A stretch of 32,456 nt of DNA, from assembly GCA_964383855.1 (NCBI GenBank), contig CAYLIP010000030.1, positions 1-32,456 on the forward strand. The letters run 5' to 3'. Shown piece after piece: positions 6,775 through 15,198 of the stretch (position 1 is its first letter; each line of letters opens with the position of its first letter). The position numbers were made by a program, and so were the translations under genes. Below the pieces are notes generated by a model. That model made no database searches, was not told the DNA's origin, and worked only from the letters and a program-made list of their open reading frames with translations. The stretch comes from CAZHAC01 sp964383855. GTDB lineage: Bacteria > Chloroflexota > Dormibacteria > Dormibacterales > Dormibacteraceae.

Positions 6775-8307
6775 TTGTCTTCGCTCACGTCCTGGTTGGG
6801 CTCCGCCGACCGCCGCCTGCTCATCGTGATCGCCGCCCTGGTGGCGGTGGTTCTGGTTGGCGCGACGGTCGGAGGGGTGTACGGCTACCAGCAGTCGCAG
6901 CCGACCACCGTCTCCTTCAACCTCAAGCCCGGACAGACCGAGGTGCCACTCGACCAGAAGCTGACGGTCAGCTTCAGCCGGCCCCTCTCACCGGCCGCGG
7001 TGGCGGCGCACCTGCACCTGGCGCCGGCCGTTGAGGGCCATCTGGAGGCAGCACCCGGCGGCCGGTCATTCACCTGGATCAGCAACGGTCCCATGGCCGA
7101 CCTGACCGCCTACACGCTGACCGTCGAGAACTTCAACGACGGCGGCCACAGCGTCCGCGGCGGCCGCCTCGGCTTCACGACCACGCTCGTCCCCCGCGTG
7201 ACCGCGGTGACCACCGACGCGGGCGCGGGGCTGGCCGACGGCGCCGACATCCCGCTCGGCACCAGGCTGATCCTGGCCTTCAACACGGCGATGGACCAGC
7301 CCTCGGTCCAGGTCACCGCCAACGGGGCCCCCGCCAAGCTGGCGTGGGCGTCGGACGGTAAATCGGTGACCATCGACACCGGCGGCATCCCGATCGGCAC
7401 GCTCGCCATCGCCATCGCCGGCGGCCGGGACGTGGCCGGCCGCGTCATGCCGGCTGGTTGGAAGCTCGGCCTGAACCTCGTCTTCCGGATCAACGTGCAC
7501 ACGACGCCCCTGCGCTTCCCGGCCCTGGTCCAGGTCCCCAACGATCCGAGCGCGCGCGACCAGTCGGGCCTCCAGTCCGCCGACATGGTGTTCGAGTACG
7601 CGACCGAGGGCGGCATTCCGCGCTTCACCGCGATGTTCACCAACGTGCCCGACCGGGTCGGGCCGACCCGCAGCGGGCGCCTGATCTCGATCAAGCTGAC
7701 GCGCCACTACCACGGCGAGCTCTACCTGAGTGGTACCAGCGAGGGCACGTTCGGCGTCCTCTCTCGCGATCCCGTGCCCGCCTTCTTCGACACCGCCGGC
7801 TACTACTACCGGTCGTACGACCGGCCGGCGCCCAACAACCTCTACATCAACGGCGACGCCATCGCCCGCGCCGAGTATCCGAACGTGCCCGCGTTCAAGC
7901 CTCCCACCGGAACCCCCAAGCTCGCGGGCGGTGCTGACGCCGCCCATCCCCAGGTCGCCGCCCAGGGCTCGACCTACGACTACGACGGGACCACCCGCAC
8001 CTACTTCAAGTCGGAGGCGGGGCACCGCTTCTCGGATGCATCGATCGGCCAGCCCCTGCGGATCACGATGGTGATCGTCATGCACACCAACGTCACCACG
8101 ACCGGGATCGTCGAGGACGTCAACGGCGCGCACGGCCTCGACTACGACACGGAGTCGGGCGGCCATGCCGAGATCTACTACCAGGGCCAGTCCTACAGCG
8201 GCCGCTGGGCGGCCGCCGACCGCTCCTCCCCCTTCACCTTCACCCTCGACAACGGCACCCAGGTGCCGGTCCCCCCCGGCCTGGTCTGGGTGGACGTCGT
8301 TCCCTAG
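6775..8307 (+). CDS. DUF3048 (YerB-like) surface protein with Ig-like N-terminal domains
   Basis: 510 residues from a TTG. A signal anchor lies at about residues 14-36 (LLIVIAALVAVVLVGATVGG) and no lipobox cysteine is present, so the protein is probably membrane-anchored facing outward. Next come two Ig-like/Big_5-type segments (LKPGQTEVPLDQKLTVSFSRP; DIPLGTRLILAFNTAMDQPS) to about residue 230. The rest is DUF3048: PALVQVPNDPSARDQSGLQSADMVFEYATEGGIPRFTAMF, then VGPTRSGR and a long beta-rich end. YerB-type proteins are of unknown function in the envelope. The 3' end overlaps the convergent next gene by 4 bp. Start chosen because it directly follows a CATAAT element and precedes the anchor. Confidence 0.87.
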   Translation: MSSLTSWLGSADRRLLIVIAALVAVVLVGATVGGVYGYQQSQPTTVSFNLKPGQTEVPLDQKLTVSFSRPLSPAAVAAHLHLAPAVEGHLEAAPGGRSFTWISNGPMADLTAYTLTVENFNDGGHSVRGGRLGFTTTLVPRVTAVTTDAGAGLADGADIPLGTRLILAFNTAMDQPSVQVTANGAPAKLAWASDGKSVTIDTGGIPIGTLAIAIAGGRDVAGRVMPAGWKLGLNLVFRINVHTTPLRFPALVQVPNDPSARDQSGLQSADMVFEYATEGGIPRFTAMFTNVPDRVGPTRSGRLISIKLTRHYHGELYLSGTSEGTFGVLSRDPVPAFFDTAGYYYRSYDRPAPNNLYINGDAIARAEYPNVPAFKPPTGTPKLAGGADAAHPQVAAQGSTYDYDGTTRTYFKSEAGHRFSDASIGQPLRITMVIVMHTNVTTTGIVEDVNGAHGLDYDTESGGHAEIYYQGQSYSGRWAAADRSSPFTFTLDNGTQVPVPPGLVWVDVVP

Positions 8308-8816
8308 CCCTCGAGCGGCACCCCGAGCGCCTCGAGCACGCGCGGCACCATGGTGTACGTGGCCGCGGTCAGGATGATCTCGACCCGTTCGCCGGGATCC
8401 GGGAAGGCCGCCTCGAACGCCGCCGCCGCCGCCTCGTCGACGCCGCCGTCGAACACCGCCTCGGCGTGGGCGAGCGCGGCCCGCTCGCGCTCATCGAAGA
8501 GCTCCGACGACCGCCAGGCGCTCAGCCCCTCGATCTGCGCCTGGGAAACGCCGGCGGCTCGGGCCATCACCTCGTGGTGCGCCCACTCGTACTCCGACCC
8601 GTAGAGCTGGGCGCAGCGCAGGATCACCAGCTCGCGCAAGGACCGTGGCAGCAGGCACCGCGTGCGGACCGCCCAGGCGAACTCGATCCAGGCCCGCAGC
8701 ATCGCCGGCTGGTTGGCGAGCGCCCGGTAGAGGTTGATCGGGCGCCCGCCAAGCTCCCGCAGCCTGGCTTCGACGTCCTCGGGCAGCCTGTCGCGCAGCG
8801 GTACCCCGGGGGCCAT
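8304..8816 (-). CDS. Carboxymuconolactone decarboxylase-family (AhpD-like fold) protein
   Basis: 170 residues, all helical in appearance. The family signature is clear: PRSLRELVILRCAQLYGSEY and YEWAHHEVMARAAGVSQAQ at 57-94. The CxxC pair of the peroxidase AhpD is missing, so this is not a thiol peroxidase of that type; it groups with the decarboxylase-like members whose YEWxHH histidines form the active-site pocket. The substrate is unknown. ATG at 8816 has no Shine-Dalgarno. The gene is divergent from the PHP gene across only 24 bp, and convergent with DUF3048. Confidence 0.84.
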   Translation of the reverse strand: MAPGVPLRDRLPEDVEARLRELGGRPINLYRALANQPAMLRAWIEFAWAVRTRCLLPRSLRELVILRCAQLYGSEYEWAHHEVMARAAGVSQAQIEGLSAWRSSELFDERERAALAHAEAVFDGGVDEAAAAAFEAAFPDPGERVEIILTAATYTMVPRVLEALGVPLEG

Positions 8817-8823
8817 GTCAGGC

Positions 8824-8830
8824 TAGGCTA
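8824..8830. promoter_or_regulatory. Overlapping divergent -10 elements (TAGGCT / TAGCCT)
   Basis: The 24-bp spacer holds TAGGCT at 8824-8829 on the plus strand (predicted start 8836; GTG at 8841) and TAGCCT from 8830 to 8825 on the minus strand (predicted start 8818; ATG at 8816). The two boxes share five base pairs, so polymerase could not occupy both at once. Confidence 0.42.
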
Positions 8831-8840
8831 GCGGCCCAGG

Positions 8841-9470
8841 GTGCCTCGGATCGATCTGCACGTCCACAGCTCCGCCTCGTTCGACTGCGAGGTGCCGCCC
8901 CTGGCAGTGGCCCGCCGCTGCCGCTCGCTCGGCCTCGGCCCGGTCGTGCTGACCGACCACGAGAGCATCGCCGGCGCCCTCGAGCTGGCGGATGCCGGCA
9001 TTCCCGCGATCGTGGGCGAGGAGATCGCGACCGCCGACGGCGAGCTGATCGGCCTCTTCCTGCGCACGCCGGTGCCCGGCGGGCTGGGAGCCGAGGAGGC
9101 GGTTCAAGCGATCCGCAGCCAGGATGGCCTCGTTTACCTGGAGCACCCGTATGACCAGTTCCGGCGCCACCTGAGCGAGGAAGCAATCGAGCGGATCGCC
9201 GACGACGTGGACATCGTGGAGGTCTGGAACGGCCGCTGCACGGCCGCGGACAACGCCCGGGCCGCCGACCTCTGCGCCGCGCTCGGAGCCGCGGCCGGGG
9301 CCGGGTCCGATGCGCACAGGCCCGGGGAGATCGGTCGGGCCTACGTGGAGCTGGAGAGCTTCAGCGGCCCGGCCGACTTCCTGGCCAAGCTGCGGAACGG
9401 ACGCGTCGTGGTCGATCCCAACCGGCTCCTGATGCGGGCCAGGACGCTGCTCACCCCTCGGAGTAGGTGA
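8841..9470 (+). CDS. PHP-domain metal-dependent phosphoesterase
   Basis: 209 residues. PHP enzymes hydrolyse phosphate esters using three metal ions. Ligand motifs are in place: DLHVHSS (D5, H7, H9), LTDHESI, EEIATADGELIGLF, YLEHPYDQF, then EVWNGRC and AGSDAHRPGEIG near the C-terminus. The size fits small stand-alone PHP proteins (YciV/histidinol-phosphatase-like); the substrate could be a nucleotide monophosphate or oligonucleotide, but the sequence does not decide. The GTG at 8841 lies two residues before the first motif, so the start is secure. The last 20 bp overlap the convergent thioredoxin reductase gene. Confidence 0.88.
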   Translation: MPRIDLHVHSSASFDCEVPPLAVARRCRSLGLGPVVLTDHESIAGALELADAGIPAIVGEEIATADGELIGLFLRTPVPGGLGAEEAVQAIRSQDGLVYLEHPYDQFRRHLSEEAIERIADDVDIVEVWNGRCTAADNARAADLCAALGAAAGAGSDAHRPGEIGRAYVELESFSGPADFLAKLRNGRVVVDPNRLLMRARTLLTPRSR

Positions 9471-10428
9471 CCGCCGGCTCCACGCCGCGGTGCCGGTCGC
9501 GGTCGCGCAGGTGCTCGAGGTACTGGGAAGCCGCCACCGCCGCCGTCGTCCCGTCGCCCACCGCGGTCGCGATCTGCTTGGTCAGCTGGGCGCGGACGTC
9601 GCCCACCGCCCAGATTCCCTCGATCGAGGTCTGCATGTTGCGGTCGGTCAGGATGTAGCCGGCGCCGTCGTGCTTGACGTGCACATCGAGCAGGTTGGAA
9701 TTGGGTTCGAAGCCGACGAAGATGAAGACGCCCCCCACCTCGAGGGTCTTCTCCTCGCCGCCCTGCACGTAGCGCACCCTCTGGACCTTCTGTTCGCCCT
9801 CGATGGATCCGACCCTGGCGTCGAGGATGAACTCGATCTTGGGATTGGAACGCGCGCGCTCGACCAGGATGGGCTGCGCCCGGAACTCGTTGCGGCGGTG
9901 GATGATGTACACCCGGCTGGCGTAGCGGGTGAGGAAATCGGCCTCCTCGACGGCGGCATCACCACCCCCGACCACGGCCAGCTCCTGGCCCTTGAAGAAG
10001 GCTCCATCGCAGACCGCGCAATAGGAGACGCCGCGGCCCGCGAGCTCGGTCTCGCCCGGCACGTCCAGGTGCCGCGGCAGGCCGCCCGCGGCCACGATCA
10101 CGGCCGGAGCTCGCAGCTCGGCTCCGCTGTCGAGCCGGACCACCTTGTCGTCGCCGTCGAGCGCGATGCCGTTCTCCGCCACCGACTCGAACTCGCGGAT
10201 CTCGAGCCCGAAATGACGGGCATGCTCGCCCATCTTCTGGGCCAGCTCTCCGCCCAGGATCGACTCGATACCGGGATAGTCCTCGATCAGCTCGGTGTTG
10301 TTGAGCTGGCCGCCGATCGGCCCCCGCTCGAGCACCACCGCCTTCAATTCCATGCGGGCGGCGTAGAGGCCGGCCGCCAGGCCGGCGGGACCGCCGCCGA
10401 CGATCACCAGGTCGTAGTTCTCTGCCAC
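9451..10428 (-). CDS. trxB: Thioredoxin reductase (NADPH)
   Basis: 325 residues. It is an FAD flavoenzyme that reduces thioredoxin with NADPH. FAD-binding GGGPAGLAAGLYAAR is near the N-terminus, the redox disulfide is CAVC (C137 and C140), the NADPH site is VVGGGDAAVEEADFLTRYA followed by HRR (HRRNEFRA), and the second FAD motif is IWAVGDVRAQLTKQIATAVGDG. The domain order and length are classical for low-molecular-weight TrxB. The GTG at 10428 is right after TATTTA (10440-10435), whose predicted start coincides with the codon, so the mRNA may be leaderless. No thioredoxin gene is adjacent. Divergent from the TPP riboswitch operon. Confidence 0.95.
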   Translation of the reverse strand: MAENYDLVIVGGGPAGLAAGLYAARMELKAVVLERGPIGGQLNNTELIEDYPGIESILGGELAQKMGEHARHFGLEIREFESVAENGIALDGDDKVVRLDSGAELRAPAVIVAAGGLPRHLDVPGETELAGRGVSYCAVCDGAFFKGQELAVVGGGDAAVEEADFLTRYASRVYIIHRRNEFRAQPILVERARSNPKIEFILDARVGSIEGEQKVQRVRYVQGGEEKTLEVGGVFIFVGFEPNSNLLDVHVKHDGAGYILTDRNMQTSIEGIWAVGDVRAQLTKQIATAVGDGTTAAVAASQYLEHLRDRDRHRGVEPAVTYSEG

Positions 10429-10434
10429 GCCTTG

Positions 10435-10440
10435 TAAATA
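10435..10440 (-). promoter_or_regulatory. Candidate -10 element (TATTTA) for trxB
   Basis: Minus-strand hexamer 10440 to 10435. Predicted transcription start is 10428, the first base of the GTG start codon. Confidence 0.4.
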
Positions 10441-10456
10441 CCCTCGGCCGGCAGTC

Positions 10457-10462
10457 TATATT
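10457..10462 (+). promoter_or_regulatory. -10 element (TATATT) for the thiamine operon
   Basis: TATATT with a possible TTGTAA -35 at 10432-10437 (19-bp spacer, longer than usual). Predicted start about 10469, a few bases before the aptamer. Confidence 0.5.
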
Positions 10463-10473
10463 CGAAGCGTCAA

Positions 10474-10562
10474 TCCACGCGGGAGCCCCCTTGCGGGGCT
10501 GAGAGGGCGCGCGGGCGCCGACCGCTGAACCTGATCCGGGTAATGCCGGCGTAGGGAGGCAG
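10474..10562 (+). promoter_or_regulatory. TPP riboswitch (THI element)
   Basis: The conserved TPP aptamer blocks are all present in order: GGGAGC near 10481, GGGGCTGAGAGGG at 10495-10507, then CTGAACCTGATC at 10525-10536, GGGTAATGCCGGCG and GTAGGGA at 10551-10557. The 3' strand of the aptamer contains the ribosome-binding site GGGAGG (10554-10559), 7 nt before the ATG at 10567. No terminator hairpin with a T-run separates aptamer and gene. This suggests that bound thiamine pyrophosphate hides the Shine-Dalgarno and blocks translation rather than ending transcription. The element controls the permease and, through the GTGA overlap, thiD. Confidence 0.96.
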
Positions 10563-10566
10563 AAAC

Positions 10567-11946
10567 ATGGCAACCACGGCATCCGGCGTCGCCAGCGACG
10601 CCCTTTTCCAGGTCGAGACGCATGGGGTCGACGCCATTCCCGAGCGCGAGCGCCACGGCCATCCACGCGAGCTGGCCTTTCTCTGGGCGGGCGCCTTCGT
10701 CAACTACGCGACCGTCCTCACCGCCAGCCTGCTGACCAGCTTCTACGGGCTGGGCGTGGCGGACGGCCTGCTCGCCGTCGTCCTCGGCTCGGTCGCGGGC
10801 GCCGTCATCCTGGGGCTGCTGAGCAACACCGGCCCCAGCTCGGGCCTGGCTCAGGTCGCCTTCACCGAGCGCATCTTCGGCGCCGCAGGGATGAAGGTGG
10901 CGGCCGCCCTCACGCTCTTCCTGGCCATCGGCTGGTTCGCTGTCGACTCCGTGATCGCCGCCCAGGCCGGCGTCCAGCTGGCTTCGCTGGCCGGCCTCGG
11001 GGGCGCCGGCAAGCTGGCCTTTCCGTTCGTGCTCGTCGTCTCCATCGTCAGCGTCGGGGTGGCCGTCTACGGCCACCAGACGATCAAGGTCTTCGAGACG
11101 TGGGGCGCCGTCGCCTTTGCCGGCCTGAGCCTGCTCCTCTTCCTCGCCCTCGCCGGCCAGTTCCACTGGGCCACCGCCCCCACCGTCTCCGGAGCCGGCT
11201 ACCCGGGCGCCTTCCTGCTCGGGTTCATGTCCTGCTTTGCCCTGGTCGCAAGCTGGTATCCGTTCGCGAGCGACTACTCCAGGTACCTGCCCGCGCGCAC
11301 GCCGGCCGGCCGGGTCACCCTCTTCCCCACCCTGGGCATCGCCATCCCGATGGTGCTGCTCGGACTCTTCGGGCTCCTTCTCCCGACCATCGACCCCAAG
11401 CTGGCCGCCGACCCCAACGGCGGGGTCCTGGCCGTGATCACCAAGCACGTGCCGATCTGGATCTCGATCCCCTTCTTCGCCTTCGTCGTCCTCGGCGAGG
11501 TCTGGGCCAACTACCTCGACGTCTACACGGCCGGGCTGGTGACCCAGGCGCTGGGACTGCGGCTGCCCCGCTGGCAGACGGCGCTCGGCTGCGGCCTGCT
11601 CGGCGCCCTGCTCGCCACCTACGCGGTCGTCTTCTACGACTTCCACGGCGCCTACGAGCAGTTCCTGATCCTCACCTACCTCTGGGCGCCGGCCTGGGCG
11701 GCGGTCGTGGTGCTGGCCTTCTTCGCGCTCGGGAGCGGTGCCCGGCGCCCGCTCCCGGCGCTGATCGCCTGGGCTGCGGGCGCGCTGGCCAGCCTGGCCT
11801 TCGTCAACTACCCCAACATCTTCCCCGGCGCCCACGCGCCCAACCAGCCGCTGATCGACGCCCTGCACGGGGCCGACCTCTCCGGGCTGATCAGCATCCT
11901 GGTCGCGGGCGCGCTCTACCTGGCGCTGGCGCGGGGCCGGACGTGA
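10567..11946 (+). CDS. NCS1-family permease, probable hydroxymethylpyrimidine/thiamine-precursor transporter (CytX-like)
   Basis: 459 residues with about 12 transmembrane segments, the layout of nucleobase:cation symporter-1 proteins. Near the N-terminus is a cytoplasmic stretch ending in ERERHGHPRELAFLWAGAFV, typical of the family; internal hallmarks are SWYPFASDYSRYLP and a later VLGEVWANYLDVYTAGL. Position directly behind a TPP riboswitch and overlapping thiD makes a pyrimidine precursor of thiamine (HMP or a degradation product) the likely substrate, as proposed for CytX. Cytosine or another nucleobase is the alternative. ATG at 10567 has a good GGGAGG. Codon use is like that of neighbours. 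Confidence 0.88.
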   Translation: MATTASGVASDALFQVETHGVDAIPERERHGHPRELAFLWAGAFVNYATVLTASLLTSFYGLGVADGLLAVVLGSVAGAVILGLLSNTGPSSGLAQVAFTERIFGAAGMKVAAALTLFLAIGWFAVDSVIAAQAGVQLASLAGLGGAGKLAFPFVLVVSIVSVGVAVYGHQTIKVFETWGAVAFAGLSLLLFLALAGQFHWATAPTVSGAGYPGAFLLGFMSCFALVASWYPFASDYSRYLPARTPAGRVTLFPTLGIAIPMVLLGLFGLLLPTIDPKLAADPNGGVLAVITKHVPIWISIPFFAFVVLGEVWANYLDVYTAGLVTQALGLRLPRWQTALGCGLLGALLATYAVVFYDFHGAYEQFLILTYLWAPAWAAVVVLAFFALGSGARRPLPALIAWAAGALASLAFVNYPNIFPGAHAPNQPLIDALHGADLSGLISILVAGALYLALARGRT

Positions 11947-12737
11947 AGCTGCCGGTCGCACTCACGATCGCCGGCTCCGACTCGGGCGGCGGCGCCGGGA
12001 TCCAGGCCGACCTGAAGACCTTTGCCGCCCTCGGCGTCCACGGCTGCTCGGTGATCACCGCGCTCACCGCGCAGAACACGATCACCGTCACCGCCATCCA
12101 GGACGTGCCGCCGGCATTCGTGCGCGCCCAGTTCGACGCCGTCGTCCCCGACCTGCGGCCGGCCGCCGCCAAGACGGGCATGCTCTCCAGCCCGGAGATC
12201 ATCGAGGCGGTCGCCGCGGCCGTCGACCACTATCGCCTGGAGCGGCTGGTGGTCGACCCGGTGATGGTCGCCAAGGGCGGGGCCAAGCTGCTTCGCGACG
12301 AGGCGGTGGCGGCGCTGCGGGCCCGTCTGCTGCCCCTGGCCGCCGTGCTCACGCCCAACCTGCCGGAGGCCGAGGTGCTCCTCGGGCGGCGCGTGCAGAC
12401 GCTCGAGGAGCGCCGCCTGGCCGCCCGGGACCTCCGTGCCCTGGGACCGCGCGCGGTGGTCGTCAAGGGAGGGCACGCCGAGGATGAGCCGGTGGACGTG
12501 CTCTTCGACGGCGCCGAGATGGTCGAACTGGCCGGCCGGCGCGTGGACACCCGCAACACGCATGGGAGCGGCTGCACCTTCTCGGCCGCGATCGCCGCCG
12601 GCCTGGCTCGCGGCCTGCCCGCCGCTGTCGCCGTGGCCGAGGCCAAGGAGTTCATCTCGGGCGCGATCGCGGGCGCGATCGAGGCCGGCGAGGGGCACGG
12701 CCCCGTCAACCCGATGTGGCAGGCGGCCGCGCACTGA
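11943..12737 (+). CDS. thiD: Hydroxymethylpyrimidine/phosphomethylpyrimidine kinase
   Basis: 264 residues, ribokinase-like fold. It phosphorylates HMP and then HMP-phosphate to HMP-pyrophosphate, which joins the thiazole unit to make thiamine. Visible motifs are TIAGSDSGGGAGIQADLKTF at the N-terminus, VITALTAQNT, DPVMVAKGG, LTPNLPEAEVLLG, VVVKGGHAEDE, and the anion-hole/catalytic NTHGSGCTFSAA with C211. The length is the family norm. The GTG start at 11943 overlaps the permease stop as GTGA, so the two proteins are translationally coupled and both fall under the TPP riboswitch. Together they form an uptake-and-phosphorylation salvage unit; thiC, thiE and the thiazole genes are not in this window. 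Confidence 0.95.
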   Translation: MKLPVALTIAGSDSGGGAGIQADLKTFAALGVHGCSVITALTAQNTITVTAIQDVPPAFVRAQFDAVVPDLRPAAAKTGMLSSPEIIEAVAAAVDHYRLERLVVDPVMVAKGGAKLLRDEAVAALRARLLPLAAVLTPNLPEAEVLLGRRVQTLEERRLAARDLRALGPRAVVVKGGHAEDEPVDVLFDGAEMVELAGRRVDTRNTHGSGCTFSAAIAAGLARGLPAAVAVAEAKEFISGAIAGAIEAGEGHGPVNPMWQAAAH

Positions 12738-12758
12738 CGCACCGCGGTGCCGGACGGC

Positions 12759-12764
12759 TATAGT
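12759..12764 (+). promoter_or_regulatory. Candidate -10 element (TATAGT) for the DUF4012-sortase operon
   Basis: Predicted transcription start 12771, two bases before the CTG at 12773. This placement is the main support for the CTG start. Confidence 0.5.
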
Positions 12765-12772
12765 CCCAAGCC

Positions 12773-14605
12773 CTGAGGCACGCAACGGTCGCGGCCGCGG
12801 GCGCCGCGCTCCTTCTGATCGCTCTCGCCGCTTTCGAGGCCTTCGGTCTTTACGGCGCCTACCACGACCTCCGCAAAGGGACCAATGACGTCCGGGCGGG
12901 CGCGGCGACGCTCGGCACCCAGCCGGCCGGCTGGACTCCCGGCAACGTGGCCGCGGCCCAGCGCGAGCTGCGCGACGGCCAGGTCGCCATCGATCGGGGT
13001 CGGGCGCGCCTCGAAGTCGATCCCCTGCTCACGGTGGCCAGGCCGCTGCCTCTGGCCGGCGACCAGGCCGTGGCCGTCCGCGACCTGGCCGCCGCCGCCG
13101 CCGACACAGCCCGGGCCTCTCGCAACCTGGCCCAGGTGGCGGCGCTCTACGCCGAAACCAGTGGCGGGAGCGGCGCCGCGGGAGGGCGCGTGATCGAGAT
13201 TCTCACCCGGTCGGCACCGCTCCTCACGGATGCTCACCAGCGGCTCGACCGCTCGCTGACGGCGATCAACCGGGATCGCGGCCTCCACCTCCTGCCGTCC
13301 CTGCGCGCGACTCTCGACTCGGCCGCGGTCGACGTCGCGAAGGCCGACCAGGACGTCGCGCTTGGCGCCCAGCTGGCGACCACGCTGCCGCCGGCGCTGG
13401 GCGCCGGCACCAGCCGGCGCTACCTGGTCCTGCTTGCCAACCCCACCGAACTCAGGCCCGACGGCGGCTTCGCGGGGGTGGTCGGGACCATGGTCTTCGA
13501 CAAGGGCAACCCGAGCGCCATCCACCTTGTCGACCAGTTCACCCTCAACCCGGCCTACACGCAGAAGTTCCCGATCCCGGCTCCTCTCGGCCGCTATCTG
13601 CGCTTCTACAACAACTCCCTGGAGCTCGGCGACGAGGGCTGGGATCCCGACTTTCCGACCACCGCCTCGCTGGCCGAAAAGATGTGGCAGTCCGCGACCA
13701 GGGAATCCGTTGACGGCGTGATCGAGCTCGATCCCCAGGCGATCGCAAGCCTGCTCCAGGTCACCGGACCGGTCAACGTGCCGGGTGTGGGTTCGTTCAA
13801 CAGCGACAACCTGCTGACCGAGCTCAACATCCTCGTCAACGCCCAGGGCGTGGCCAAGAGCACCGCGGTTCCCCCGGTGGCCGAGGCGGTCATCAAGGCC
13901 ATCCTGACCACGCCAGGCTCGAACTGGTCGCGCCTCGCAGCCATCCTGCTCGACCAGGCGCGCCAGCGTCACGTGCAGCTCTACGTCCATGACGCCACGC
14001 TCGAGGGCGTGATCCGGGCCGACAGCTTCGACGGCCGGGTGCGCGAGTTCGGGGAGGGCGACTACCTGATGGTGGTCGACGCCAACGTCGGCGCCACCAA
14101 GGGGGATGCCTACGTCGTCAAGAATCTGGCCCTCAAGGTTGAGAAGCCGGCCAGTGGACTGACGCGGCACCAGGTCACCGTCTCCTACAGCTTCCCGCCG
14201 CTGCAGAACGACATCGATCGCAAGCTCAACCCGAAGTCTGCCAACAACCCGGCCGGCGCCTACCGCGACTACGTCCGCTTCTACATTCCGGAGGCGGCCA
14301 GCCTGACCGGGTTCCGGGTGCAGGTCGACGGCAAGGCTGCCTTCAGCAACTCCATCGCGGAGAACGGCATCGAGCATGGCAAGCGGGTGGTCGGCGCCTT
14401 CATCGAGATTGCACCCGGGCATTCGGGCGACGTCACCATCACCTACGACGCACCCCTGGATCCCGCCTCCAACTACCGCCTGCTCCTGCAGAAGCAGGCG
14501 GGGCGGCCGGCGCTGCCGGCGACGCTGAAGGTCAGCTACCCGGGCGGCATCGCCGAGCGCAAGACAGATGGGACGGCGGATGCGGTCCTGAGGGTGGCCT
14601 GGTGA
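12773..14605 (+). CDS. DUF4012 membrane-anchored extracytoplasmic protein, probable CTG start
   Basis: About 610 residues if started at CTG 12773. The first ~30 residues then make a signal anchor (ATVAAAGAALLLIALAAFEA), which an extracytoplasmic protein needs; the first ATG/GTG/TTG in frame after it is the GTG at 12947, which would remove the anchor. The DUF4012 signature YLVLLANPTELRPDGGFAGV lies at about 217-236, followed by ELGDEGWDPDFPTTASLAEKMW, DGVIELDPQAIASLLQVTGP and a beta-rich C-terminal third. DUF4012 proteins occur in Gram-positive-like lineages with envelope polysaccharide genes; their reaction is unknown. The gene overlaps the sortase gene by 4 nt (GTGA). I infer an envelope-assembly role. 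Confidence 0.85.
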   Translation: MRHATVAAAGAALLLIALAAFEAFGLYGAYHDLRKGTNDVRAGAATLGTQPAGWTPGNVAAAQRELRDGQVAIDRGRARLEVDPLLTVARPLPLAGDQAVAVRDLAAAAADTARASRNLAQVAALYAETSGGSGAAGGRVIEILTRSAPLLTDAHQRLDRSLTAINRDRGLHLLPSLRATLDSAAVDVAKADQDVALGAQLATTLPPALGAGTSRRYLVLLANPTELRPDGGFAGVVGTMVFDKGNPSAIHLVDQFTLNPAYTQKFPIPAPLGRYLRFYNNSLELGDEGWDPDFPTTASLAEKMWQSATRESVDGVIELDPQAIASLLQVTGPVNVPGVGSFNSDNLLTELNILVNAQGVAKSTAVPPVAEAVIKAILTTPGSNWSRLAAILLDQARQRHVQLYVHDATLEGVIRADSFDGRVREFGEGDYLMVVDANVGATKGDAYVVKNLALKVEKPASGLTRHQVTVSYSFPPLQNDIDRKLNPKSANNPAGAYRDYVRFYIPEAASLTGFRVQVDGKAAFSNSIAENGIEHGKRVVGAFIEIAPGHSGDVTITYDAPLDPASNYRLLLQKQAGRPALPATLKVSYPGGIAERKTDGTADAVLRVAW

Positions 14606-15177
14606 GACGAGGTCCGGCGGTCCTGGCTGTGATCGGCCTGGGGCTGGTGCTGCTGGTCATCGGGGCGATGCTCGCCCTGGGAGCGCCCAGCCACGCGCCG
14701 GTGGCCGTCCGGCCAACACCGTCGCCGCCCGCGCCCGCGCACATCATCGACCTTCCCCAGGTCATACCGACCGCGAAGCCAGGAGCCGATCCGGCGGTCA
14801 GGATCCAGGTCCCGGAGCTCAACATCGATCTCCAGGTGGTCCCGGGCGACGGCGTCAACGCCCCGTACTACAAGGCTGCCGAGTACCCCGCCCCCCTCAA
14901 GCTGCCCGGGCAGGGCGGCCGCTCGATGATCTACGCGCACGCGCAGCCCGGCATGTTCGGCCCGCTCTTCAACGGCAAGGTGGGCCAGCACGTCGATGTC
15001 ACGCTGGCCGGCGGCCGCCAGCTGCACTACGTGATTCGCGAGTATTACGCGCACTGGCCGGTCACCGACCTGCGCTGGTTCGAACCCGGTGACCACGAGC
15101 AGCTGCTGCTGGTCACCTGCACCACGTACAACCCCAACGATCCCCGGATCGTGGCCGTCGCCGAGCCCGCTGCATAG
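14602..15177 (+). CDS. Sortase family transpeptidase
   Basis: 191 residues. Sortases cleave a C-terminal sorting motif in secreted proteins and join them to cell-wall peptidoglycan. An N-terminal membrane anchor (about 6-27) is followed by a Pro/Ala-rich linker and the beta-barrel domain from about residue 65. The catalytic triad is visible: H113 in YAHAQPGMF, C173 in LVTCTTYN, and R182 in NDPRIV. It fits the small sortases of the class D/E/F group; I cannot assign the class. The start GTG at 14602 overlaps the DUF4012 stop. A strong terminator follows at 15199-15227, and the gene on the other side is a likely substrate. Confidence 0.92.
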   Translation: MRRGPAVLAVIGLGLVLLVIGAMLALGAPSHAPVAVRPTPSPPAPAHIIDLPQVIPTAKPGADPAVRIQVPELNIDLQVVPGDGVNAPYYKAAEYPAPLKLPGQGGRSMIYAHAQPGMFGPLFNGKVGQHVDVTLAGGRQLHYVIREYYAHWPVTDLRWFEPGDHEQLLLVTCTTYNPNDPRIVAVAEPAA

Positions 15178-15198
15178 GCCTCGGGGGCACGCAAAAAG

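Noticed and set aside
10456..11961. 501-codon minus-strand open frame opposite the permease
   Set aside because: It is a GC-skew shadow: Asp/Glu/Gly/Gln-rich, no motif, and it runs across the TPP riboswitch.
12758..14422. 554-codon minus-strand open frame opposite DUF4012
   Set aside because: No start context or domain; the plus strand holds clear DUF4012 motifs.
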